This document shows positions 1-11,315 of a stretch of DNA of 59,337 nt, in pieces. Every line of letters begins with the position of its first letter. Position 1 is the stretch's first letter. The translations under genes and the position numbers were made by a program. This DNA is from Candolleomyces eurysporus (Eukaryota > Basidiomycota > Agaricomycetes > Agaricales > Psathyrellaceae), in assembly GCA_027579435.1 (NCBI GenBank), contig JANBPK010001496.1:1-59337 (forward strand). Reading direction: 5' to 3'. The notes below the pieces were generated by a model. That model was not told the origin of the DNA. It did no database searches and was given only the letters and a program-made list of their open reading frames with translations.

Positions 1-820
1 GCCGCTGAGGGTGCCGCTGCCGCACAGTAGGCGTAGTACCGATATTCTTTCGATGTTCTTCGCTCTTTACGATGTTTGCGTATCAGTGCCAATGTTCAAT
101 GTTGTGCTGTCAGTCCCATACATCCCTCCGTAACATCGCACCCGGTGTCAGCTCCTATCAGACAGTCTCCACTTGAGAAGCGAACCGGAGTCTATGCAAC
201 TCGCGATAAGCTGTATGTTCGGTTGATTCGGTGCGCATGTCGCTGCAGACTATCTAGTACTTTGGAGAGGGGTGTCGGGGGAGTAAACATTGAGCCTACT
301 GCGTGCCAGGATTTACATAACGAGGAAGCAAAAGAACAAGGTTGCACAGCCCGAGGCCAGGGACCGGACTCTGTGTCCGTGTTTGTGCCTGTTGCTGCTG
401 CCATAAAAGGGCAATCTATTGCGACCGGCGGTACTTTTTCATTTTGGTTTAGACGGTGGGAGGGAGCAACCGACGATGGCAGGGTTTTCCTCTTCCTCAT
501 CGTCGTTGACCGATTTCGCTGTCCTCAGACCTCGCTTCGCCCCCAAGCTGTTTCGAACGCTCAACGTCCCCAGCACACAAAGCTAAGGTGCCCGAACCAC
601 AAGCAGGCCGCTGGACGGATAAGGGCAGGTTTGCACGTGTTCGATGCCCATCTAACACGAACCGCATCCGATGCTGTGGGTCGTTGCGTTTTATCGCCCT
701 AACTGAGGACTTAGCCCTTCGATGCTAGCTATTCCCTCCATACGTCTCTTTTGAAATCGGCGATATCCTTGACGCGGCGCGACGAGACAGTGGGCTACGA
801 TTATTCCAAATTTTTGCAGC
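1..820. other. Left edge, no assigned gene
   Basis: A long open frame runs on the + strand from about 76 to 702 (208 codons without a stop), and shorter frames overlap it on the - strand. The frame begins at a non-ATG codon, has no domain I recognise, and shows no signal peptide or membrane run. It could be the 3' part of a gene cut by the window edge, or chance. The 5' exon of the DUF6533 gene that follows may also lie here, because a TTTTTGCAG splice-acceptor-like string sits directly before its first ATG. Confidence 0.25.
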
Positions 821-2270
821 ATGTTCGTGGGACTCGCGTCGTTGGCTACAGCTACGGTGAGTAGCGCGCTTTCTCTATAATCTGCCATCGATAGGCTCAC
901 GAAAATTACCTGCAGCGTCAGCGCTGACCTTCCTTGTGTACGATATCCTGGTGACCTTGCCAGACGAGGTACGGGGTTACTGCAGTTTTCCGACTCTGTC
1001 ACGGCATTGACATGTCAATAGGTGCAGTTTATGTGGGGGTCAGTTTTTCCAGCATTGACCCTGCGTTTCAATTCACCCTTACTGATAGTTGGAGATCAGA
1101 AATCCCTGGTCGCTCACGAAATTTGCCTTTTTCTTTATCCGCTACTTCCCACCGCTGCAAGAATTGTACGTTATCCTTATAGGAAACTATGTTTGTGGCA
1201 AAAATAACTCACACCCCTTGCAGGTCCGTTCAATTCTATGGGGCGCCACTCCCTCTCACCTACCCTTATCGTGGCTGCTACATTTGGAACGTGTACCAAG
1301 CGCTATCGTCAATTCTAATCATCACAACCGTAGATTATATCCTTATACTAAGAGGTACGTGCCCTCGAACATCGATTCAAACTCTTGATTTCATTATTCA
1401 TTCATCGCTTGCTCCTTAGTATTCGCCATGTATCCTCGAAATCGGCCCGTAAGATACATCTCAGGGCTTCTATACGTCGCCGAGATCGCTACGATGAGCA
1501 TCGGTACTGGGATTGCCGTTCCACAGATGCTGTATGACGAACGATGCGTCGTAACTGATTCTCCAGTCATTTTTATTATTTCTGCGTCAGTGGTCACTTC
1601 TACTCCTTCACCCTTGCTCACCAGCTAACATTAAATCGTAGCGGGTTTCCTGTTGTTTATCAAGGTTTCCTCTTCCTTGTCACGATCGTCAAGTTCTATC
1701 GGTCGGCCAAGGCGGGGTGGGGTAACATCCCGATCATCAACCTCTTGGTTAGGGACGGGACGTGGGCTTTTTTTCTCTTATTCGGTGAGCCGTAAACGAC
1801 CTGCTCTTTTGACGTCGGCGTAACCATGACCATTAATCTCCGTTTCCTCATACAGCGATGCTTGCCAGTGAAGCTGCACTTTATGGGTTTGACGTGGACG
1901 CGTATACTGGGTTCATTTATGGGTAAGCATGGAGTTCTTTCGCCTAAGTCCTTCTCTGTCTCATCTTCTCGTCCCTGAAGGTGGATCAACACGGCATTCT
2001 CGATCTGCGTGAGTAGACCTGTCTCCGAGCTCCTCGGTCTTTGTCCTCACCACTGTCTCGTAATAGGGATACCGCATCTTACTCAACCTCAACAAGCTCC
2101 ACCAGCTGGAGCTGGAACGAATTGACATCGGTACGAGCGTTGGAATTCAGTTCACTTCACATGTCGACATCCGGGCCGACACTGCGGGGCACTGTGACAG
2201 TGGTGAGACGTACCAGATGACTTCCACTTCGCTGCAATCACCAAGATCGTGTCAGAATTTCGAACCTTAA
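821..2270 (+). CDS. DUF6533-type multi-pass membrane protein, many exons
   Basis: Membrane protein of the fungal DUF6533 family; its function is unknown. Following GT-AG introns, I read exons at about 916-968 (FLVYDILVTLPDE), 1089-1165 (NPWSLTKFAFFFIRYFPP), 1224-1354 (CYIWNVYQALSSILIITT), 1420-1592 (from MYPRNRPVRYISGLL), 1642-1784 (ending NLLVRDGTWAFFLLFG), 1856-1922, a short one near 1981, and a last exon from about 2070 ending at TAA 2268-2270. The order acidic 'DxxLTLPDE' motif, 'W-S' plus aromatic helix 'IRYFPP', then 'RDG' helix and 'RILLNL' tail is the family pattern. The 5' end is unsure: ATG 821 is the first candidate, but it follows an acceptor-like string and may be internal. The copy looks intact and is the most diverged member of the family in this window. 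Confidence 0.75.
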
Positions 2271-2731
2271 TGAGCCATGCTTCATTTCATTCGTTCAAAG
2301 TACATTCCCCTATTTGTAGAATAGTCAACGTAGTAAACGCATTGCTCATCATGATATCCTAGGTGCCGTCCCTTCAAACTGCAAACAGTCGGCTGGTCGA
2401 GAAGTCGGCGAGTGTGTATGTTGAAGTGGGCCAGCACTCAGGTACACCCAAACCAGCCACATTGGAACGGGTGTTGGAAGCACACCGTCCATGGCTAGTG
2501 AATCTCCTCCAGGAATGGCAATCACGATGGTAGTTCCGATGATACTTGGTGGTTCTGTTCCTCGCGACTTATCACACGATAGTCAAGGATCAACGCTTAA
2601 CTGGCACAACCATACTTGAGATCAAATACAAATACAAGTATGAGTGGAAAGACCACGTCTACAAGCAAGCACTCTCTCGGTCAGTGCTGCATATTCAGCT
2701 TCTTCGGATAGATCTAGACTCCGCCGCATCC

Positions 2732-4048
2732 CTAGTACGCCTTCTCCATATCGTCACTATCGCATCGCTTTTCCTGAGCAATGTGGAGAACTTCCGGCTC
2801 GTGGTTACCACCGCTAGCGTTCCCTCTTTCGACATCAGAATCACGGCTTCGCCCGAACTCGCGATTGAGAGTCGATCGAAGGAAGGAAGATTCGGCAGTC
2901 TGGTGAGCGAATTGAATCTGATTGGTGACGCCGTCCCTGATAGCGGGGAATTTGGTGAAAGAGCGGCCAGTTGTGACTCGGAAGATGATCATTTGTGGTG
3001 AGATTGCCTTTCCAGTTAAGAAGTCAACGAAACAGCATTGAGTGAAAGCCTTGATTGCTTGAACTTACGCAAAATGAGTAAAACAGGCCCTCGAATAGAT
3101 AGCTGCAGACGAGGAATCCTGGGGACTGGTGAAGCTGGGAACCATTCAAATGTTGCAGTATCGCTGCGATTATTCCGAAGATGGTGAGGGGGGCAGCGGA
3201 CTCGATTAGAATGGCGATCACCCCGGTGAAAACTTGCGCGTCCGTTGATGGCAAGACCATCGCCAGGGCTCGGCGTACACGAAGAAGCCGGAATGTGATG
3301 AAACTTGTGACAATGATGTTGGTCGACACAGTTAGAAAGGTAGAGGCGGCTGAGTACTTGAGATAGTTATCGTCCTCGGCGCCTGTGTATGTCGACATGA
3401 AGAAGAGAACTATACGTTGTGATTCCGGACGATTTGATCAGCATTAGCCGTAATTTGAAATTGGACATGACACAGACCTAGCGCAGATAGGGACGTAATC
3501 ATGGGCAGGATTGCCACCCACCAGTATTCCACGCAAACGATATAACAGCGATACACCTGTGACAAACGATCCGTGAGCATTGCCAGAGGGCTGAAGATTA
3601 GAGTGACATCCTCACCAGCAGTGCGTCTCCAATCGCGATAACCAGCCCAATAACCGTGTCGCTTACCAAATACTTCCAGTTTTCTCCAAAGCTTTGCATT
3701 AGTTCTCGCCAATGGAGCGGTGAGGTGGACTTGAAGAGGACTTGGAAGTAATTTGCCATGTCGAGGGACGCAGTAAGGGAAGATAATGCTGTTATTACGA
3801 AGCTTGCCGCTATGTATCTCTTTCGGCCCTTCCTCTGGGGCTTTGGGGTCTCCAGGAAAACGGAGAGACCATATAGCGCCATGAAAAGCTGGATGCCTGG
3901 AGGCGTTGGAATCGTAGTGCGGGTTACTGTGCGTGATTCACATATATATAGAAATTGACGCACCAACCGCCACTAGGGTAATGCTATAATTCGCGTAGAA
4001 CGCTCGACTTGATACAGTCATCAGGTACTCCAGACGATCGTCGCTCAT
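2732..4048 (-). CDS. Family A seven-TM-like membrane protein, copy A1
   Basis: Predicted polytopic membrane protein of a large unnamed family common in Agaricomycetes; function unknown. The start at 4048 gives MSDDRLEYLMTVSSRAFYAN, the N-terminus shared by its paralogues, in an 85 bp first exon (3964-4048). Exon 2 (from 3896) holds ALYGLSVFLETPKPQRKGRK and ends in GDALLV. The next exon starts YRCYIVCVEYWWVAILP. A long exon (about 3024-3398) carries the RVRRALAMVLPS loop and AILIESAAPLTIFGI. The last exon holds MIIFRVTTGRSFTKFP and a polar tail ending at 2732. Every exon is open, so the copy looks functional. Nearest relatives by eye are A6 (23.6 kb) and A7 (26 kb), which share 'KPQRKGR' or 'EFQRKGQ' loops. 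The tail is likely cytoplasmic. Confidence 0.8.
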
Positions 4049-5416
4049 TGCTGCTGCCTTGACCCGGGTCTGGTAAGGAATGATCTACGACTTCATCTTC
4101 ACGTCCTTAAATACATCCACAAATGCTTCCGCCCACACAAACTGTAGCACACGGACTGTAGCTTTTCTAAGACAGAACAGATGGAGCTTCCTCACCAATT
4201 CCTCTAACATGGATTAATTGGGGGAATCAGTCACTTGCTTTTAGGCGCCTTGCCGTGATCCAACAACCGAAACTTTCAAGCGCCCTTGGATATCGGAAGG
4301 TTCGCACATATCCTGCTCCACCTCTGTATTTTTTCTAACACCGTCCGAGTCGTGGATAGACGCAATAAACGAACTAGATTGTTTGTCTCCCAGAGTTGCG
4401 TGAGGATGTGACAACTGAAGCATATTTTCAGCGCTATTAGATATCTCGTCTCTCAGCTCGATAAAAATCAGCGCACTCGGTTCTTCATATAATTAGCTCT
4501 AGGTGAGAAGATGCATTGCCGGAACGCCTACCCTGGAACAAGTCACACTTGGAAACTCTCACACATCCTTCAGGGGCTGTGCCAGGATGGGATGGCTTAG
4601 ACTCTTATCAAGGGAAGACAGATGCCTGTCTGCTCTTCCAATGTAAATCACGATAATGAAGGCGATCGGCGCGCGCCCAATCTCCTCCTGTGATAAAGTT
4701 TCTTAAAGACAGGTACTCGGGAACCTATCTTTCCCCACTCCGCTTCCAGAGTCGGTGGCTTGAGGTCTGGGTATCAAGCTTGGTTGGGAGTTTTCGAAGA
4801 GGTTGCGTCCAGCGCGTGAGCGCTGCTCAGGAAATATAAACGGGAATGTGTTCTTCGGAGGTGAGCAAAGGTAGCCGAAGATAACCCAGAGTCCAGCGCT
4901 GAAACAGCTACCCTAGATCCTTGGATTTTTGCCGCTACTACCGACCTACCTAGACCTCAATGACAAACAAAAAGCTGTTCCTCCACCACGAGTACTTCAA
5001 CAATTGTGGCAGGGCTTGCAGAGCAAGAAAGCTGGCGTTTCAGCCTGCTACTCTTCGTCCGAGGCTCACCTGCTTCCAGTGGTTTAAGCACAGAGCTATG
5101 TGCCAGTTGCTCGATTCTTCCTGCTTTCGCGCGATCTGCGACTCGTGCATTTCTCGGACATGTCGGCCTCCAGCAGGTGCTGTGTGTCGTGGTGGATCAA
5201 GGTAGCTCGCAAAGTCGAAAGCAAGCAGTCCCGAGTTCTACACCTTCTCGACGGCATCTCATTCAGCCCAATCCTCTTCTCCCTAAGTGCGGATGAAAGA
5301 CACAACTGTGTATAGTTGCGAGTCGAAATTCTCCTTGCTTGCATACATACTGACAGTCGTACATAAATACAACGCTCCATCGACTTCTTCCTCCAAAAGC
5401 CACGCCGAGCATATTA
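4049..5416. other. Intergenic, no gene seen
   Basis: The spacer between two same-strand Family A genes contains only short open frames on both strands, none with a recognisable motif. The half next to 4048 would hold the promoter of copy A1. I see no repeat with an obvious second copy elsewhere in the window. Confidence 0.4.
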
Positions 5417-6733
5417 TTACTTCACCTTTCCAAGGTCCCCACTGTCGCCCCCCNATCTCCTGTGAGACGTGAGTAGTTGATTGCGTCCCGAGCCCACCAC
5501 CGTCAGTATTGCCCTTTTCGGTATCAAGATCGCGGTCTCGCCCGAACTCGGAATTGAAAGTAGATTGAAGGAAGGATTCCTCCGCGGTTTTGTGGGCGAA
5601 TTGGAGAGTGTTGGACAGAACGCCGTCCTTCACAGTGGGGAACTTGGTGAAGGAGCGGCCAGTCGTGACGCGGAAGATGATCATGTGGGGTGAGAGCGAC
5701 TGAGAGCAGAAAGGGAAAGATGATTAAAGTACTGTCCACAGCATCTGGAAATTTTAACGTACGCAGAATGAATAGAACAGGCCAATGAACAATGCATCAC
5801 AGACCCAAAAGCCGGGTGGTAAGGAAGAAATGTGCTCAGAATTTTGCTGCATGGCCGCTGCAATAATGCCAAAAAGGCTGAGAGGGAGGGCTGACTCGAT
5901 GAGAATGGCGACTACCCCAGTGTAGAGTTGCCTATCTGCTGAGGGTAAAACCTTGGATAGTGTCCGGCGTGCCCAAAGTAGGCGAAATGCAATGAGGCTT
6001 GTGAGGATTATATTGGTTATAACGGTGAGAAAGGTCGAGGCTGCGGATAATCTCGACCTAAGCACCGGATCCGTCATATCGAGCAAAACAAAGATATTTC
6101 CTAGGAAGAAGAAAACTGTTTTTCTTGATGAGCAGACTAATCCGTAATCTGAAGAACAAGACATGCCTACGCCAGCCAGAGACGCAATTGCGGGCAAAAT
6201 TACCACCCACCAGTACTCGATACAAATCATATAGCAACGATACACCTGGGTCACAATGCTCATAAGCTTTCCAGACACCCAGAACGAGAATACAATGCTC
6301 ACAAGGAGGGCATCCGCAAGTAGGATAATACACCCCATGGCTATCGTGCTGAGTAGTCTTTCCGCACTCTTTTGATAATCTTCCATGATCTGCATCCAAT
6401 GAAGGCCTGAAGTTGATTTGAAGAGTACTTGGAAGTAAATGGCCATGTCCAGCGATGCACTAAGGATGGAGAGCGTTGCTACGACGAAGCTGGCCGCTAT
6501 ATATCGTCTTCTTCCCTTTCTGAGGTGCGCTCCAGTCTCCAAGAAAACGGAAAGACCGTAGAGCGCCATGAAAACGTGAATTCCTCATTAGATAGGTTCG
6601 TACTGTCAGCCCATACATGTTCTTGAGATTGCGTAGTCGACTACGTACCTATCGCAACCATAGTTAGTGTATAGTTTGCGTATATGGCTCGAGCATATAC
6701 GATCAGGTTGTGTTCCAAACGATCCTTGTCCAT
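5417..6733 (-). CDS. Family A membrane protein, copy A2 (false frameshift at an N)
   Basis: Same family and exon plan as copy A1. The start at 6733 gives MDKDRLEHNLIVYARAIYAN. The main exon (to 6569) holds MALYGLSVFLETGAHLRKGR and GDALLV, a YRCYMICIEYWWVVILP block follows, and then RARRTLSKVLPSADRQLYTG and AILIESALPLSLFGI. The last exon begins MIIFRVTTGRSFTKFPTVKD and has the tail NTLQFAHKTAEESFLQSTF. As written, the frame runs on to 5283 with an abnormal tail. An N sits at 5454 beside a run of C. Skipping that one base returns the frame to GDSGDLGKVK and a stop at 5417-5419, which matches the length and style of the paralogues. I therefore take 5417 as the true end and the N as an assembly artefact. 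Confidence 0.8.
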
Positions 6734-6902
6734 CGCTGCAAGTGCGATTGCCGCAAAGATTCACTGGGCCCCCTTCTTTAAGTAGGACACACTGTCCCGA
6801 GTCGACTCTCACGCACAGTCTGGGTACATGGAGCAGAGGAGAAGAAAATATCCCCATTCCATGTCTTCTAGGTCAACGCCAACACATCGTGAGATTGATG
6901 AA

Positions 6903-7350
6903 TTAATCGAAAGATTTGGTCAATGCTCTGAAGAGGCAAAGTAGGGAACGGAGGCTAACAGATGTGGTGTTGTCGACCCAGCAATCGGAACTGGTGTTCC
7001 ACACCTCAGAGCCGGCCGAGGAGGTGGAAACGGGCCATTCCCTATTGGGGCATCCCGACTCCACGGATTGGAAGAAGGGTTCTGTCTCGTGAATACGTCC
7101 ATATTGTGCCGTTACTATGATATCATAGATGCGCTGTGCAAGGAAGATGACTGATCCTTCCTTTTGGCTCTTGACTAGCGGAAGCGTGGAACGCTCCAGT
7201 CCGTCGCTTCTATCTTCCCCAACACCTTCAAAGATAGAAGCAACAGACCGAATCAATCACCCGTCTTCCTGTACGAGACCGCGGTGATTGAACCTTCTTT
7301 CAAGTGCTATGAGACATCAGAATCGACTTCGTCTTCCAAAGGAGTGAAGA
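6903..7350. repeat. Dispersed repeat R1, copy 1
   Basis: The segment shares blocks with three other places: 18,700-18,960, 19,010-19,290 and 25,110-25,250. Common strings include TCTATCTTCCCCA, a nearby CAAAGATAG or CCAAGATAG, GCAACAGACC followed by ATCAAT, and CTATGAGA followed by ATC. On the - strand it reads as an open frame (6903-7256) starting MIRSVASIFEGVGEDRSD, and a similar peptide (SVASILEGAGEDRRD) is encoded at the 19.1 kb copy. It may be the remnant of a gene exon or a small mobile element. It lies beyond the 5' end of copy A2. Confidence 0.5.
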
Positions 7351-7389
7351 TGACCGTATCTCTCACAACCAAAAGTGAGTACACTTCGA

Positions 7390-8061
7390 GAATCATTGAT
7401 TTTACTGGTTCTAGAGAGCGAACTCGTTGTACACGCCATGGCTGTGAACGTCTTTCCCATTGTTCTCGGACTCTCTCATGAGCTGTATCCAGCGACAGCC
7501 CGAGGTATACTTGGAGAGCCCTTGGAAATATTAGGCTATGTGACGCAATAAGGGTGAAGAGTACCGTCAAAATGAAGGTGGTTGCCATATAATGTTTTCT
7601 TCTCTTCCTGAGGTGTTCTGCTGCCTCCAGAAAACGGAAAGGTCATAAAGTGCAATAAAGAAGCAATTTATCAGGGCCAGATATTTCGATTTATAGGCTT
7701 TTATGGGGGTGCGTCAAAGAGCCACGTACCGATTCCGATCAAGGTCGGTGTATGGTTCGCATGTGAAGTGCTAGCATATGTAAGGTGACAAAAATTGAAG
7801 GCTGAGACCGATGGACGTGTCGGCGATGGCGACGGCGACGAGAGCAATTAGAGAGGACTATTCAAGGTACATAATTGACTGAAGCCTTCATTGTAAGTAG
7901 ATACAGTAGGGACTATATATACTAAAAGTCTGGAGCAAGGAATAGGAGTTTGTGAAACATATGATGAAATTCTGGATGAAATTCTGGAGTGATGAAAGCA
8001 TCGACAAGTATTGAACCTGATTAATAATACTCGACATAAGATACAGGAGATTGTCCTCCAT
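7390..8061 (-). pseudogene. Family A membrane protein fragment, copy A3
   Basis: Decayed 5' part of a Family A gene. An ATG at 8061 begins MEDNLLYLMSSI, resembling paralogue starts. About 280 bp downstream the end of exon 1 appears (ASTSHANHTPTLIGIG), followed by a GTACGT donor. Exon 2 then reads FIALYDLSVF and, in another frame, HLRKRRKHYMATTFILTVLF, so at least one frameshift separates the halves. After about 7500 the similarity fades, and no YRCY, AILIESA or MIIFRVTTG exon is found before the R1 repeat. The copy is therefore split, frameshifted and 3'-truncated. Confidence 0.65.
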
Positions 8062-8261
8062 CGCTGCAAGACTGCAAGAGCAACAATCACTCTCACTCTC
8101 TCCAAGTACTAAAACAACTGTGCTTCGATTCTTACGCGGCGCTGTGCCAATGTCCAGAAATAATATGCAGAATGCGGTATAGCGCCTTGATTATGCCTCG
8201 GGGAAAACTTTCTAAACGGAAGTAGTGAGGTATGTAAGAAGGCTATCAAGTACCTTTGGTC

Positions 8262-8395
8262 CTTGGAAGCCAGTGAGCGCATCACGCAAGCCCGCTAAGC
8301 ATCCCATGAGTGAATTTCAACGCTAAAGATAGATCCCCGACTCCTGGTCCTTCGAGGCCGGTGCGCGCATCATACAAACCCGACAGGTATCTACT
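8262..8395. repeat. Short imperfect direct repeat
   Basis: Two imperfect units, each starting GGTCCTTGGAAGCC or GGTCCTTCGAGGCC and followed by GTGxGCGCATCA and an AAGCCCG or AAACCCG string, lie about 80 bp apart. They sit upstream of the small secreted-protein gene. Their function is not evident. Confidence 0.45.
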
Positions 8396-8718
8396 CGAAT
8401 GGCACAGTCCCGAGGATTGAATATACCGATCGCCGACTCTGCCATTGGGCGTTGTGGTCGCTGGTCGGCATGCTAACAGGCTCTAAAATTACGTGCATGG
8501 GTCAGGGACGACTGTCAACGGAGGGCAACTCATGCCTCACAAAGGCACACCAACCCGACTAACCTGAGACTTTTGTATTGTTTTCTTATGATGAGCTCGG
8601 CTAGCGCTTGGTCAGAATGCACACAATGGGCTTACTCAGGCCGACTTGACTTATAAATTTTGTATTGGCGATTTGATAGTGCGCAAGGGCTGTCTCTATA
8701 GAGAGGCCGAATTGGCAG

Positions 8719-8726
8719 TATAAAAG
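8719..8726 (+). promoter_or_regulatory. TATA box of the secreted-protein gene
   Basis: TATAAAAG lies 125 bp upstream of ATG 8851, a usual fungal spacing for TATA to start codon with a short 5' leader. The leader between them is rich in C and A (CACAACCAGC, ACAACTACAC), as is common upstream of strongly expressed fungal genes. Confidence 0.6.
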
Positions 8727-8850
8727 CTGAACCTTTCGGTAGACACAGCACAACCAGCTAATACTTCTTCCTAGAACCCACTACTAGAACACAACTACAC
8801 GCTTCACCGCACTTCTTCAACTTATCCCCACTCGTTTGAAAATAAACAAC

Positions 8851-9415
8851 ATGAAGCTCGCATCTACCTTGTTCCTGCTCTTGGGTGGTGCAGGTGTCAA
8901 CGTCGTCGCTGGTGCTGGCTTCGGATATGTGGGTGCAGACGCTATCTCATAAGAAGGACTTATGCTAATGATATGGTGTTTTCGCAGACTAGCGAGGGCC
9001 TCGTAGCTCGGGACGTTCTCGATGTTGACGTCGACTACCTCCAATACCGAGACTTCTTGGACGAATCCACGAACGTTCTCGCAGAGTTCACGACTCGCGA
9101 ACTCCTCGCCGAGGTTGAGGACCGTCTTTTGGTTGCTCGAAGTGGGAAAGGCGGAACCTCAGGAACTAAACCTCCTACTCCCCCTCCAGTCCCCAATGGG
9201 CACGAGCGGTGCACTTTTTTGGGATGCGGGGCAGTTCTTCCACGTATTGAGGTGAGTACACCCGTTGCTTTCTGAGTTGAAATGTCGGTTCTTGGACTCA
9301 TGATGGATTCTTTCTCATTTTTTCTTCGACTCATAAACAGATGCCCAGGCATATACTTCAAAGGCACACCGATGGGAATGTCAAGCCGATTGCTATTAAG
9401 CCGAGGAAGAAGTGA
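8851..9415 (+). CDS. Small secreted protein, about 138 aa, three exons
   Basis: Three exons at 8851-8928, 8988-9251 and 9341-9415 join in frame with clean GT-AG introns of 59 and 89 bp, and end at TGA 9413-9415. The product starts MKLASTLFLLLGGAGVNVVA, a standard signal peptide, with cleavage likely near residue 20-22. The mature part is acidic (DVLDVDVDYLQYRDFLDEST), followed by a Gly/Pro linker (GTKPPTPPPVPNG), one Cys pair (RCTFLGCG) and a basic end (IKPRKK). It has no domain I recognise, so it is a candidate effector-like or cell-wall-associated secreted protein. A TATA box lies upstream, and two Family A fragments flank it. The exon phases agree and the start is the only ATG giving a signal peptide, so the model is good while the function is open. 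Confidence 0.8.
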
Positions 9416-9490
9416 CTGTTATTCCCCCTCTCAGCGCGGCTAGGTTCTGCTGTGCAAATTCGTGCCTATCTCGTACAAGCATGCTGACCA

Positions 9491-9510
9491 TGTCTGTCTG
9501 TCTGTCTGTC
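9491..9510. repeat. TGTC microsatellite
   Basis: Five tandem TGTC units run just after the secreted-protein gene. Confidence 0.85.
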
Positions 9511-9534
9511 CTTACCAATATATCGAACATTTGT

Positions 9535-9850
9535 TTGCGGCTCGCCTTTGACGTGAAGAGCACTTGAGGGGTGCACTAAAGGTGGAGAGTTCTGTCATAA
9601 TGCAGCCAATCAATACGCAACTTCTGCCCTTCCTGAGGTATCCATTTGTCTCCAGGGAGACGGAGAGACCGAATAGTATCATAAAACTGTGGATTGTCAA
9701 TACCAAAAATATAAATTCACACCTCTTCACGCTACAGAGCCAGGTACCAATTCCAACTATAGTCAGTGTGTGACATGCATACCGCGTTCGACGAAATATG
9801 ATCGGACTGCGTTGCAAACGATCCTCTTCCGTGAAACTGTGGCCACAATT
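9535..9850 (-). pseudogene. Family A membrane protein fragment, copy A4
   Basis: Only the N-terminal exons of a Family A gene remain. The end of exon 1 reads EEDRLQRSPIIFRRTRYACH then TLTIVGIG with a GTACCT donor, and exon 2 reads ILFGLSVSLETNGYLRKGR, fading after about 9560. The usual initiating ATG is absent. None of the later exons is found downstream before the secreted-protein gene. It is a 3'-truncated relic in the same orientation as A3 and is separated from it by the secreted-protein gene. Confidence 0.65.
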
Positions 9851-11315
9851 GACTTCCGTTCCTCTTCAAGTATTAGTCGGAATGACAGCTTCTACCGTCA
9901 CGCGTCTCTGGTCCGGATCATGAGCAGAGCAGAAGATATATCCTGCTCCATCTCTTCTAGTTTGACGTCAACACACCAGGATAGACTGATTAATGGGATA
10001 AATAGCTTTCATTCGAGCGCTATACGGGAATGCGACAAAGGAGTGTTCCTTTAATCGCTTTTGAATATAGGAAGGGTTGAACCCATTCCTGCTTATCTCT
10101 TCTGTTCTACACAGCATCTTCTAGGGTAGACAAGGAGGACGGAATGGACTATTCTTCATCCAGAGCTCAGCGAGAATGATATCCCTCCGCCAAAACCATA
10201 CCAACAATCGCAAGGTCGCAGTTCGGGCAAGCTAAGCACCGGCACATGCTAACTGTGAATGCTCTCTGGATTGTTGGCGCCTGACAATGGTTCTGCTAAA
10301 TTTTACAACCTTCAACCTGCTGCTCTTCTCTGGATGTACGGCCAGAGAGAACCACATTTATTCCAAGTGAAGTGATTCGGGCAGCGATCGGTCATAGGAA
10401 CCTCACCGACCCCAGAGGCTTCCAGTACTTATATTCGATGCGCGCCGCATGTGTGGCTGCACCTTCAAACTAAATATTCATAACCGGAAAGCAACGAAGA
10501 AACACGTACTCGTGCGTCAGCAACCCCGTCATCCTGCCTTACCGGTTCTTTCCCTCACTCCTCAGGTGGCGCCTCCTGGGTAATCGCGGGCATGGATATT
10601 GGTGGAGTTCTGGACATGGAAGAGCTCGGAATAGGATTCGGGAGGGAAGTGATAAGATTAGGAAGTGCAGAAGGAAGAGGGGAGGCGTTTGTAGGTGTTG
10701 GGTCATTTTTGCTGTCCTGCGCCAGAGCGCGTGGCGGTGTGATAAGCAGTTATCTTATCTCAGATGAAGCCGTTCCCAACAACTTGAAGTGACTGTATCA
10801 TCTTGATGTTTGGTTACATCCTTAAGAAAGAAGGGCAAGCCAGACTCTTTGCAGTGAGCCATGGAGCTGACAGTAGCCCGTCATATTCATCCCAGTATGC
10901 ATGAGCCCTCGTCAACGTTATAGGTGCAATTCTAATGATAACGATGGCTGTAGGGATCCAGCGGGGAGTCTCGTGCAAACTGACGTATATGGGGGTAACA
11001 GACTGGGATGGGGTGAAGAGGTCGGTTGGAAGAATTCTGTGAGATGTTTGAGCCTTCTAGATGCGCCCTCGCTCAGAGAACTGGCGCATCGGTCATTTTG
11101 ACAACTTTCGGCGGGGAGTATGATCATCGACTTCCGTTAGGTTGATGTTAGTGAGACCTTGTCCAGTGTCAGTCACCTTTCGAAATCGTCATATCCGACT
11201 GTCCGAAAATCGAGGAGAACATGTTCTCGAAGGCTTCAATGGAGAAGAGCCTGGAGAGCCGAGGTACCGGTAAGATTAATATTATGGTAGCGTGTAGCAG
11301 TATGCTTATTGAGCG
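9851..11315. other. Long gene-poor spacer containing repeat R2
   Basis: No gene is recognised. At about 10,560-10,800 is a copy of dispersed repeat R2, with a GTGGCGGTGTGATAAG core followed by CAGTTATCTTATCTCA. Related strings occur at 22,790-23,060 and 23,390-23,560. Short open frames at 10,592-10,792 and 10,901-11,127 show no motif. Confidence 0.4.

Noticed and set aside
76..702. 208-codon open frame at the left edge as a real gene
   Set aside because: It starts at a non-ATG codon and has no motif or compositional support; listed only as unassigned.
5283..5416. Extended C-terminus of copy A2 down to 5283
   Set aside because: That tail exists only because of the N at 5454; the alternative frame gives an ending like the paralogues and stops at 5417.
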